Shown piece by piece: positions 45,017-55,794 of a stretch of 64,000 nt of DNA. This DNA comes from Hymenopellis radicata (lineage: Eukaryota; Basidiomycota; Agaricomycetes; Agaricales; Physalacriaceae). Numbering within the stretch: position 1 is the stretch's first letter; each line of letters begins with the position of its first letter. Position numbers and translations under genes: made by a program. The notes beneath the pieces were generated by a model. It was not told the DNA's origin. It searched no databases and was given only the letters and a program-made list of their open reading frames with translations. Where the stretch lies: the NCBI GenBank assembly GCA_015501595.1, contig JADNRX010000087.1, positions 62,001 through 126,000 of the forward strand, read 5' to 3'.

Positions 45017-46414
45017 TTGTAGCATTGCCTGCTGAATAGATCGAATTCAACCTGATTCGTCTTTTACAGTTGGGAACCAGAAACTGAACCTCGCAAAAGG
45101 GACGCTTCAGGTAACATTAAGCATGCTTTAGAGCTACTTACAAGAAGAAAAACTTTACGTATAACGAGCTCATAACTGAGTACTAAGTAAGTAGTTGATT
45201 CCGACGACCAGCTCAACTGGGAAGCTTGCGGTAAGTGGTAAAGGAGACGAGACATGTTCCGCCAATTGTCGCTAGGCGAGGGTGATTTTGTACGAAAACA
45301 AGAAGTCCGTTGTCGCGAACTTCCAAAGCGGCAGAGGCAAGGCGGAGGTGCTATTCAAGGCACGCTACATACGCGCGCGCGAGCAGAAAATGATAACAAA
45401 GTCAACTCGCTTTTACCAGACGCCGAAGGGTGATGGACGCATTCCTAGGACATGAGATTGCAGGATGGCAATTTTTCGGCGATGATGGACGCGAGGAAGA
45501 GACCGAAAGCAATGGTTCAATATCGAAGAGGGAGCATTGAACGCATTAAATTTCAGCTATACTCAAGTTTTTTGTGCGATGTTCCGTCCATGACATTGAA
45601 ACCAATGATGTGTCTCCACGCGTGTCACGGCCACAGCTATCAAATTTCGGAATAACCAGGGCTATGTTCGACTACATAAGGGGCGAGGCCGGCGATGCAC
45701 CCTCAACACTGTTGACCAGCAGCTGCAGGTTACCAAAATGAATTCTGGGGTGGGGTGTAACAGTAACTGTACCTTGTCTAACTTCGCTTTTAATTTAGGT
45801 GGCGGAAGAGGGTTTTAGCGAGACTGACACGCTGTGCGTCTCGATGGCTTGTGGCCTTCACCTTCCTTACTGTGACCGAGCAAGCCTCCAGATGACGAAC
45901 AGACCTCGAATTATGAGGACTACCTCTCTGAGAACGATTGTAGCTCGAGGCTAAGTGAGACGTGGTAAATAAGAAGGTAAGATGAGCTAGCGCCAGAAAA
46001 GGCTGGTACTACATCGATAACCTTCTGACTTGCTCCTTTCCTAAAGACAGGAACCAGGTCAGCGCGATGAAACGGTCATATGCATGGTGTTGTAAACAGT
46101 AACTCTAAATCTTGACGGGGGGTTATAAGTACTCTAGTCATAGCTATAAGATATCTGAATCAGTTCGCGTCATGTTCGCGCAGCTCCGCGAATCCTGCGC
46201 AGTTTAAACGCAAATCCTCCAGCTTGAATTCTTCGGCGATCCTGTGCCGTGCCAAGGGTACACAAGTTCCCACGCCACCGAATGTTGACACATCAAACCT
46301 TGTGTCCGATCACCTACCTTGTCATCGAAACGCCCATCTTCGCCGTTGTTCTCGTTGTCGTTGGCTACCAACTCGTCCACTCTTTTTCTACCTTTCATTA
46401 ACACCACCACCACC
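45017..46414. other. Intergenic within block Y, no gene seen
   Basis: About 1.4 kb between the OXA1-like stop and the secreted-protein gene, duplicated at 57541-58937 with a few differences. Only short frames; no domain or repeat recognised. Confidence 0.5.
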
Positions 46415-46838
46415 ATGATTGCCTCTCTCGCAGTGTTTTCCTTGCTCACAACGGCAGCTTACGCCCAGGTGCGCGATCTTCTACCGTTCCATTTTCCGGA
46501 TTTTTTCTAAATTTCTCCCGATTTTCCGATAGTCATCGACGTCGACGGCCAATGCCCTTATTCCCAGCGCAGCCAGCAGTACCTGCAAAACGTTTTTGAA
46601 CAAACTGAATTCGGATACAACGCTGGACAAGTGTGCCAACTCGATGGTGTCTGCTTCATCCGCATATTCCCCTGGCAACTTTACGGACACCCCGACGGTG
46701 TCTGGCATAACCAAGACGCTCGATACCCTGTGCGCCTCGTCGTGCAGCGACACCGATGTGCGGCCTCTGCTCACCGAGTTCTCCGCGGCGTGCCCCCAGG
46801 AGCTGACCAGCGAGCCCATAGCCGAGGTGGTCCGATGA
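46415..46838 (+). pseudogene. Secreted-protein gene, copy 1, truncated at its 3' side
   Basis: Exon 1 (46415-46468) encodes the signal peptide MIASLAVFSLLTTAAYAQ; a 64-nt intron (46469-46532) follows, as in the intact copy at 58938-59949. The second exon is the same up to TSEPIA (46823), then sequence identity ends within about ten bases and a stop follows at 46836-46838. About 200 residues, including the GPI-like C-terminus, are lost. The break abuts a minisatellite. Confidence 0.82.
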
Positions 46839-46839
46839 G

Positions 46840-47160
46840 GTGAGTGTCGTCTTCGGGTGGTGTCGATGGGTGTCTGCTGGGAGTTGGTCTACGGGCGGGT
46901 TCTCTTCTTCGGATGGGCGATCTCTTGGGCGATGTCTTCGGGAGTCGTCTTCGCGTGGATGCGTCTTCGGGTGGGCGATGTCGTCTTCAGGAGTTGTCTT
47001 CGCGTGGGCGATGTCTTGGGCGATGTCTTCGGAGTCGTCTTCGCGGGGTCGTCTTCGCGTGGTCCGTCTTCCTCCGGGGGTCGTCTTCGTGGGGTCGTCC
47101 TCGCGTGGTTCGTCTTCGGACTTGTCTTCCTGGGGTCTCCTCTGCTGTCTTCACATTTCG
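46840..47160. repeat. GT-rich degenerate minisatellite
   Basis: Irregular repeats of gtcttcgcgtgg- and gggcgatgtctt-like units of about 12-16 bp. All three plus-strand frames stay open for 90-170 codons purely because of this composition. It begins exactly where the block Y duplication ends. Confidence 0.75.
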
Positions 47161-47389
47161 TAGCCTACTCGTGTATTAGAGTAGTCCTAATAGTTGAGGA
47201 GATGTCTTCTTCCTTCTTCGGGTGTGCTGTCTGTGGACTTGAAGACGCGGCATGCTTCTTGCAGGTTGCGGGTTCAATTCAGAGGCGTGTCAATGTATTT
47301 GTACTGGGTCGTGTGGTGGCTCCTCTTCATTGCGTGTGCGTGTGGACAAGTTTCGTGTTCAAATCATTGCATTTGTAGGCTACTTTACA

Positions 47390-48180
47390 CATTTTTCTAT
47401 CTAAAGTACTCGAAATAATCGCCAGTAGGAGCGTGGTGCGTTGCTAAGTCCAGCGAGGGCTTCTCGGCCGAGATTCAAATCGCCGAGACGGGGTGTCCTC
47501 CCACGGGCTGGCGAGTACAGCAATCGAGTCTCTCGCGGTAAGGCTAAAAAAAAGTATCTCGGGTGCTGATGGCAGGATACCAAGGCTAAACACCAACCGC
47601 GCGAGAGGTTGGTTCTGGGTCACAACATCCCTCCCTGACTCGCGCGGTCCCCGTCTTGGGCAGCATAAACTGTGGTGTTTGCCCCCAGCACACACGGACA
47701 GCTAAAAGAGTTTAATGCGAGTCACGACATACCTTGCTGCCATCGCATTCACAGCACTAAAGCACGCGAATCGAGGGCAGAATCAGAGAACAAGACGGTC
47801 AGAGTGTCATAGTCGACGTGGTTCTAAATCAAGAGAGACGGTTAGAGGATGCTCATCGTAAATGCACACGGGACTTACTTGAAGCACACAAATCCAGGGC
47901 AGGGAACAAGGGAAACACGTAGATAGCGCTCACAGCAAGACGTCCTGGTCTGACAACATACTGGAGGACAAGTGAGTTAATGAGGATCATGAATCAAGGA
48001 AGACCTGCACTTACCCAAACTTGGAATTCAACGCCATCGTCGAGAGGGACAACACGGAACACGAAACCGCAGTGGTGGAGACAGACACGGCGTAGAAATG
48101 AGTGACGAGACAGGAGTGAACAACGGTGAAGCATAGTGACAGCATAACAGCAAGAAGGAAAGGTGGGTGATGAACTGCTC
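47390..48180 (-). ncRNA. Candidate small spliced transcript, TATA-driven
   Basis: On the minus strand, CTATAAAG (48193-48200) precedes a stretch with consensus introns: a gtaagt donor near 48015 with an acceptor near 47962, a gtaagt donor near 47880 with an acceptor near 47829, and a gtatgt donor near 47732. Between them a short frame MALNSKFG / VVRPGRLAVSAIYVFPLF can be spliced, but it stops after about 40 codons. Exons 2 and 3 end in similar sequences (ctgccctggatttgtgtgctt and ctgccctcgattcgcgtgctt style), suggesting an exon duplication. Could equally be a tiny protein gene or the remnant of a retroelement; the tgttgtgaccc motif at 47620-47630 resembles an LTR edge. Confidence 0.3.
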
Positions 48181-48192
48181 TTGGATTCGGAC

Positions 48193-48200
48193 GTGCTTTA
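48193..48200 (-). promoter_or_regulatory. TATA-like box (minus strand)
   Basis: The minus strand reads CTATAAAG about 60 bases before the first ATG of the candidate spliced transcript. It is followed by pyrimidine-rich sequence typical of fungal transcription starts. Confidence 0.4.
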
Positions 48201-49640
48201 TAGGCCCTTCGAGTTAAGGTTTGATTTAGTGCGCGGGTGTCTGGGCCCGAGCCAGTGACTCATGCGCAGTACGGGTGCGCCGTCGCATCAGAACCGCTAA
48301 TGTGGCCAAACTTTGAATCTCAATGTATCTTCGCTCCCGCAATGTTGTTCGATGCGGCTTGTCATTACGAATCGATAGATACACATATCATTATTCTAGC
48401 TGGCGTCTGGAGTAGCATAGCTCAAGAAAACAAATGTGGTATTAGCCGCACTTCCCGTAAACTGCAGGGCAGGTTTGGTTACTGATGCGAGGATTATTAC
48501 AGTCTGACGACACGTACCTCACCTCAGTCAATACACATTTACCAAGCTTGAATACAGTGCTCATTGACGCGCTAGGAGTCAGCAGTAAGTTGAATACTCC
48601 GTTGAATGTACCTTCACGAATTAGCCCATCGAGTGCGCCACAGAAGATCGTCAAGACGGGGACCTGAGCAAGCGTGTGTCAAGGCAACGGCGATCGGGCG
48701 CTAGAACGCATCTTACACACGGGAAGATTCATCCGGTGGGGACCTGAATTCGTTCTGTGGACGAACTTCAGATTAGCGTCCCCATTCCTCCTTTCCCTCT
48801 TACCGTCATCTACACCCACAACATGGACACTCGCAACGTGTAAATTCGGCAGTAGGCTCGCCTTCGCCTTCACCCCGCTCGTCCGCTGAAGATCTATTGT
48901 CTCAGCGCATTCTTCGGACTGGAGTGGCGTTAAGCGATGTTCGCGACAAGACAAGAACTTCACCGTTGGTAAGCTGTCCGTCGCCTTGTCCCAGCTCGCC
49001 GCTGAAATTTCATGCAGTCTTTACGATTCCTGAGCTGGAGAATAAACGGCGTCGACAAGGTAAGCGAATGAAACACTTTACCAGCCCACAGACTTACTAG
49101 TTGAACTGCAGATCGTCTCGATTCAGGTTCCGAAACGAGAAAAGTCAGGACAAGGTGCACCAAGTCGTCCAGGAAGTCATCTCCAGAGTTCTGACAACCC
49201 GGCAGCTCATACCCGCTCAATTCATCGAGATTCGGGATCAGAATGTTGCGAAGACGCCGAGGTGCAGAGGACGAGAAGATGTCGCCCAGGTCGTAAGAAA
49301 CAGCGCCAGATACCCGTCACACGAAGGAGACATACGAGGAGAGACCTCCTCAATTCGTCGAGAATCGGGTTCCAATTATGGAGAAGGGATAAGACAATTA
49401 CGCAGAGTAGACGGCCAGCGGTGCGTCGTTGTATTCGGCGTCATTTGAAAAGCACTGACACGCGACGACCCACAGAGCCCATCAAACGTTCAAAAGAGAC
49501 GAATACCCGGAGAGGAAAGGGTCGAATTCGAGAGACGCCGCGTCACGGACATGAAGGGCAGGAGCAAGAACATGTCGATCGTGTCCAGCCCAAATGCGGC
49601 TAGTTCACACTTGACTTCTTGCCATCACCACCTCAAATCT
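48201..49640. repeat. Gene-poor; diverged tandem duplication at 49130-49400
   Basis: The phrase ctcaattcatcgagattcggg (49217 on) recurs as ctcaattcgtcgagaatcggg (about 49349), with similar flanks (caagtcgtccagg and cccaggtcgtaag), giving a period of about 130 bp. Elsewhere short frames only, with a plausible minus-strand intron near 49037-49100. No family recognised. Confidence 0.4.
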
Positions 49641-49659
49641 GTTTCTTTGCCTCATCAAC

Positions 49660-52600
49660 GCGTCGGCGCCTTCGGCGCCTCCGGGAACGACGAAATCCTG
49701 GATTATGAACTTTGAATTGCGAAGAACGGCGCAGTGGGATTGGACCAGCGTTGATGGCCTCGCCGGCCAGGCTTGGATCTTGGGTGAAAAGTGCTTTATT
49801 TCACCTTTTTTTTCGCGTGATTTCTGACTCATTTGATGTTAGATATGCTCTCAATATCTGCGCGACTTGGTGAGTTTTCCTTCCCTCGGCGGCGTTAAAC
49901 TTGACACGGATTCGTATGTATACAGATGGACCGCGGTGGCTTCGCCACCGCCTCGACAAGGCGTCTACATCAGGGGAAAGCGACGTCGTTTCCATGGAAA
50001 CCGAGGCTTGTATATAGAGCAGGCGTGGATGTCCTCGCCGGACCGGCTTTTTGTCCAGGCGAAAAGGTGCGTGTTTTGCGCCCATTTTGATCTTTCCTTT
50101 CTAACTATGTTTCATTAGATCTACATCTGGCGCCATCAAATAAGGTACGTTTCCCTCCGTATTTCACGATATTCTTCATCTCACCGCTTGCCATTAGTCG
50201 AGGCGGCTTCGCCGCCTCCTCCCACATTCAAGCAATTCGGGGAACAACACCACGCCATTTCCACAATTTTAGGGCGTCTGTTGGCCTCGCCGGCCCGGCT
50301 TTTTTCTGGAAAGAAAGTGCAAGTATTTGCCTTGAATTCCACCTTCAATTCTGACTTGGGTCCATTAGTTCAAATACCTTGAAATCGAACACGGACCTAT
50401 ACTCGTACGCCGGGCCTACCGCTAATTGCAGCCGCTGATCCCGATCTGAATATGAAGTGGCTCGGTTTTATGGACCAATTGAGACATCTTGGTGACGAAC
50501 TTCCACGGGTACGTCGTCTTGTGTTCTTCTTCAATTCCGGGGCTAATTCCTTATCCCAGGGCTAGATGTTACCTTCAACGCAGTGAACAGCGGCGCCTCC
50601 GATGCTACGCTCGCATTATGGGCTTCCACTGCTCGCCATAGCGACGTCTTGCCACCAATTTACGCCACACTTCGATTTCACTCTCGCCTTCCTGGACCCC
50701 GGCGCTGATGGGTCGCTCTCATCAGCGACTTGCTTAGGACCCCGTCACCGTCGTATTCCAGCACCAGCAACCACTACGTACCCGCCAGATTTTCTCAACT
50801 CTAGACTCTTCGGAATTTCAACGTGGACCTGCGCATACGCCCAGCCTGCGGCTAATCGTATCCGCTGATGCCGATTTTAATCTGACGGCGTTCGGCTTTA
50901 TGGCCTCATTTGAACCCATTGACGATGAATTGGACCTGGTACGTGACATTAGTCTGGCGCGCTCTGTAGACTAACGACATAATTTAGTACCTCAATTTTC
51001 ATTGGATAGCAGTGAGCAGCGGCGCTTCCGCCGCTGCGCTCGCGCTGCAAGCTTCTCACTGCTGGGATAACGACGGTTCTTGACATTCTCCGCCACACTT
51101 CACTTCAACCTTCGGACGATATGGACGGCAAACTTCTGCTCGTCCACGACGAGTCGGCACTACCAGGTGACGTGTCTCTGCTTCGCTTAGACCACGGCGA
51201 TGTTGATGACGGGATGCGTTCATTTCGGGTTCGTGCCTCGTTTATTCTGATCATTTTCACGGAGCTAACTCAGTTGTAGTTCGTATCCACGGCGCATTAA
51301 TTCCACCGTAACTCGCCCTGTTTGACGTTGATTCTGACTTCGTGGGGATGGGTTTCGACTATGGGTACACTTCTCGCGCGAGGCGAACTTGGGCCCGGCT
51401 AGCGCGGACTGCGCTGCATTATCACCAGTAGACTACGTTGCCTTCCGTGTAGCAGTATATGTACATGTCGTAGCTACGTTCAAATGAAACTTACATTGTT
51501 TTATACCTATTCTGCGCGAATGTCAATGAAATCAACGAGAATACTTGCCGTAGACTAGAATTGTGTTGCTTGCCGGACTCAACGAATACGTATATCGCAA
51601 TTTCCACTTCGTTAGAGCTCTCTAAAGCCGTAAGAATACATGGTAGAGTATAGTACAAGATACTAGTGAAACATGGTGAGCACCAGAAGTAGAAGAATAA
51701 CACATACTTGAAGAAACCCCACCTATTGGAGGTTACGGAGAAGTGAGCATCACCGAAACATCCAATTCCAACTTCTCGAAAACTTCATCCAGGGTGAGTC
51801 CAAAAACCAATGCAATCGATACAGTGTACCTTGAACATGATGTCCGTCGGGTCACCAGGTTGATTTCCTGTATTCGCTGGTGGGAATTGGCTCCGCATTC
51901 TGGGCGGGTAACCGAAGTCCTCCCAAGGTTCCAGGCGCCCTATCGGCTCGGAATATGCGGCAAAACATTGTGGTTGAATGGCGCCATATGGGTATCGTAA
52001 CCCTAGGTGATCGGTAGATCTTGAACTCGAACCACCACATGTCCGAGTTCAAGACGCTTACACCAACGCGCCCTCGTGTCCTCGCACTCTCTCCGACGTC
52101 TAGCCACCTTAAATTTACTTGGAGGTTGGTCTGTGGCTTACGTAAGTCGAATTCCGATGGTCGTCCGGACTGACAACGCGTTCTGAAGACGACTTTTCGC
52201 GTCGGAGGCTCTGGCAGTCGTCTAGGACCCTGCACATCGATGACACGAGGATTTCTTGGACCCTATGACGCGTCTGGGGCATTGACAATCTTATCTGGTC
52301 TCTCTCGGATGCGGGGAAATGACGCCAGAGGTCATCTTTCTCCTCCGTCCCTCTCAGACTTTTGGGTAACACTCATTTCCCGCTCTCTTTTCTTAACTCT
52401 GACATCTGTACTAGGTGTATCTACCCTGAATACACTATCTACGACCGTTCACTCGCCTCTGAACAAATTCAATTCAATGCTAACGCGCGATTCGCCCTGT
52501 GTCACCGATATGCTGAAAGAGTTCGTACCTTTTCCGTCCTTCAACGGGCTTCATTTCGTGCTGACTGATATCACATGTTATTAGAACGTAAACGGGCGCC

Positions 52601-55350
52601 TTTCTCCTTCTCGAATGGGTGTAATTGGCAACGCAAAGCGTTGCGCCCGTCGGGGTGAAAAGTCCAATCTGTAAGTTTTCAATACCTCCGCGTCTGGGCG
52701 CCCTTGCATAACTCCCATCAGATTCTCAGGGGTAAACCCTGCATCTAATCCTGGCACTTTGGCTCTGGGAGGTTGGGCTTGAGGACGGGAAAGTCGCTAC
52801 GGTGCATTTGGGAGAAGGAAGTAAGTTCCATCCGGGTTGGGTTCACTACTTGCCTTGAGGTCTGACACATCTCAAGATTCAAGTGTATTATTACCTGAAA
52901 TGATATCTGTTTCGTTGTCTTGTGTCCAGGGCGACCAATCGAGAAGAAGCGAGATTATGTGGCGGCGCAATATTTCGTTAGTCCGATGGTCGCGCATCGC
53001 TGCGGGTGGTTACCCGGGTGTATTTACGTCTCTGATGGACCTCAGAGGGTTGGGAATGGCAATAAAAGGCGATGGGATTCTGCTGAAACCCATCATTCCC
53101 TCTCTCTTCCATTCTTCCCTCGTCCACTAGTCTTACTCGGCTCTCCATGGCCATACTTTCAATCTGTCTTTCATACATCTGTCCTTCCTCTACGCTTCTC
53201 GGTGTCGTCGCCGCCGTTCTCGCCAACGTGTCCGCGACGCGTCTATAACGTGACTTGACCGTGACCCGTTAGTTTCTTCTTGCCACCATCATCGTTGATT
53301 TGCTTGCTCACTGCCGCCCTCCCTCAGCGCCTTTTCCCTCGGTCTTCGACACACTGGTATGTCTATTTGTTGGCCTCGTCGACGACTAGCTTGCTGACAA
53401 CTTTCTGCAGACTTTTTGTGTGCGCTATCTAGCGCGACGTCGACGACATTGTCGCACCTGTTTCCGCGATTATTTCCGCTGGTGCGTCGTATTTCAGACC
53501 GGTTATAACCCTACTCATTCCCCGTACATTTACCAGACGTCGAGCAGGCCATTGGGAACTCGCTTTGAGCTTGGACGGTATGTTCCCTGTCCCTCCAGGC
53601 TCCTTCTCCTACCGCTAATTAGTGTCCCAGATATGTTGATGGATTTGCCGACGCAGCGTTGGACGTTGTCTTCGTGACGCGTCCTTTTCCCATTTGACTT
53701 CGCGTCGGTGGGAGCCTGGCACTTCGGACTTTCTATTCCGTTCGTGTTGGCTTTGGACGGGATGGGGGCGGGGCATCGGGATGGCACCTTGTGAACGTCA
53801 TATGGATGTGATTTCTTGAAGGCTGACAAGCGCTACACGGCCTACGTAGAGCCTGGACTATCTCGAGCACACCGTTTGGAACAGGTGTGTAAACCATGAC
53901 CGACTTAAATCTGACTTTGGCTAAATCTTTCTGATAGGGGATTGTCCTGTGAGTGGTTGTTTTCACACCTGCCGGAGAGCTTCTCGTGACGTGGTTGAAG
54001 GGCTGTACACTGAGTTTTGTTGACGACACGCCAGCGAATTCATCGTCGCGGATTGTCGGGGCGGCGGGATAATGTCTTCAGACGGTCAAGCCGGCAGTAT
54101 CTAGCTACGGATCGACTACTAAGGGCGCCGTCGCTTTCCTCGCTACTGTTCGGTGAGTCCTGCATTAATTTTGACGCTGTCCCTAACATTACCTTACCAA
54201 CAGGCTTGACCCCATGATTTCTTGATGAGTTTGTGCTCCGTCGTCTCACGTCTTTGACATCGGTGCCGCCCTTGAGCTTGATGTTGGGCCGTACTCGCCC
54301 ATTGCGGTCGAATGGGACATGGAGCGCGACGTCTTCTATTATCCGTTGGCCTTGCTCAATGGTTTACAGTCCTAGCTCAGGAGATCCTTGAGGCCTTGGT
54401 CACCTCACGCCCGCTGCATCTGTCGGTATACTTAACAGTTCGTCTCGATACGCGACCATGTACGTTGTTGCTAGGGCTTGTTTCACTAACTAACTGTTGT
54501 TTTGTAGGACTACGCCGAAGTACACGGTTGCTTGAGCATGTACTTGGACGGTCGTGGAGTTTGATTTCCAACACAAATGGACACCGACTTGAGACTTAGT
54601 CAATTTCAGCACCGCGGACTCATCATCCAGCTACGTGCTGGTGAACGACGGCTTGGCTTTGCGCCGACTGGTTAGACGCGAGTTCTTACTCAGAGGATGG
54701 CGTAGAAGCGGGGTCTGGCGATGGTCATTTCCTACATCGATTTTAACCTTCACTGGTGTGCTGGACGTCTCCTGGTTGACATTTCCGTTATGCTAACGTG
54801 CTATTTCTCTAGGTACACGCTGACTACATATTGTCCGTAAGTTTTCCTCGATTTTGACCTGCTAATCTTGAGGTTAACGGCATTCCTTCGTAGGCGTTAC
54901 CTGCGAACAGTCTTCCGATGTGCGCTGGCGCGTGGTTTGTGCGCTCTGTTACTCTCAGAGTTTACTCGTGCACCCCCCATATTTGGTGGCCCCTCCGACA
55001 GTAAGTGATGTGAGTTGATTGACTTACTAGTTGCTGACTGTCATATAGTTCGAATTTCCTCGCGCGAATGGGTGCTAGACTGGAGTTGACTTGCTAGTCA
55101 ATCGCGCTGTTGTCGGTGAGTCGGCATTCATTCTGCATCACTTATCCCGACGACTAATTACCATGCTACAAGTCGATATAGCGCGACTAGGCCGACTCAC
55201 CGCTGAACGCTGCTACTTTGGACGCCCGAATCTCGAGGCGGAACTTTGTGGTACGCTGAAGTTCTTCTGCTTTCTTACCTTACCTTTGTGCTAAGTGTCC
55301 TGTTTTGTTTCAGGGAACCAACTTCTCGAGGAATCGGGCCGCGGCTGTCA
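49660..55350 (+). other. Intron-dense, internally repeated tract, probably a decayed large gene or gene array
   Basis: Repeated units are visible. Three units spaced 272 and 263 bases start with UUC-loop hairpins (49665, 49937, 50200), followed by a cctcgccggnc..ggctt segment (49753, 50031, 50281). Two units spaced about 430 bases share gctgat.ccgat (50434, 50864), an intron-like gtacgt...ag interval and agcggcgc.tccg (50590, 51012). Their exons read ADPDLNMKWLGFMDQLRHLG and ADADFNLTAFGFMASFEPID, each ending at a gtacgt donor, and a third relative VDSDFVGMGFDYG occurs at 51330. Further GT..AG intervals with ctaac branch-like motifs recur to 55313 (for example 54149-54203, 54460-54508, 54837-54894). 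I could not chain them into one open frame; stops occur in several exons. No domain recognised. Confidence 0.5.
52624..52646. repeat. Perfect short hairpin
   Basis: gcaacgcaaagcgttgc folds into a 7-bp stem with a 3-base loop, the same style as the hairpins at 49665-50218. Confidence 0.6.
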
Positions 55351-55794
55351 ACGTTAAGCTAAGGAAACCCTCGCACGTATTACCGATGAAATTTAGTTAC
55401 ATACATACACTATGCCTTACACCTATCAGTGTTTTACTTACTCGTCTCGCATTACCCGTAACTCCCTGATACGTGGACACATCCCCTCATTCGACTCCCT
55501 ACTAACAACCCATTGACAGTTGCAACCTGAAACTCTTTGACCGACAGCCCCAGCCTAGGAAGATCAGTATGCGCCGCTCCGCAGGTAAGAACAAGACGGA
55601 AGAGCGCGCGAGGGAGTAAGAGGAAGACATCCCGTACCGCGCGCGCCGTAGGGAGGGTCATGGCCCCTTCGAGCCAGTGTATGTGACTTGGCCGACGTGG
55701 CCTTCATACTGGGAGGAATGTTAAAATCAAATTCGTTTAGAGGATGAGGGAGGAATACGGACAGCAACTGTGCTCGAAAGCATAGTTATCACCC

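Larger units (their letters stand above)
43270..46833. repeat. Segmental duplication block Y (direct partner 55795-59356)
   Basis: Same-orientation copy about 12.5 kb downstream. Reading both side by side shows only a handful of single-base differences, one 1-nt indel (45413 region) and one 8-bp indel (tcgatcac at 43299-43306, absent downstream). The 325-codon main exon of the OXA1-like gene is identical at the protein level. The block ends at 46833 inside the secreted-protein gene. Confidence 0.92.

Noticed and set aside
46857..47378. 173-codon open frame (plus)
   Set aside because: Product of the GT-rich minisatellite; three frames are open at once.
47400..47630. Possible solo LTR (minus strand starting TGTTGTGACCC)
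   Set aside because: No flanking target duplication, no second LTR and no matching CA end could be fixed; kept only as a remark.
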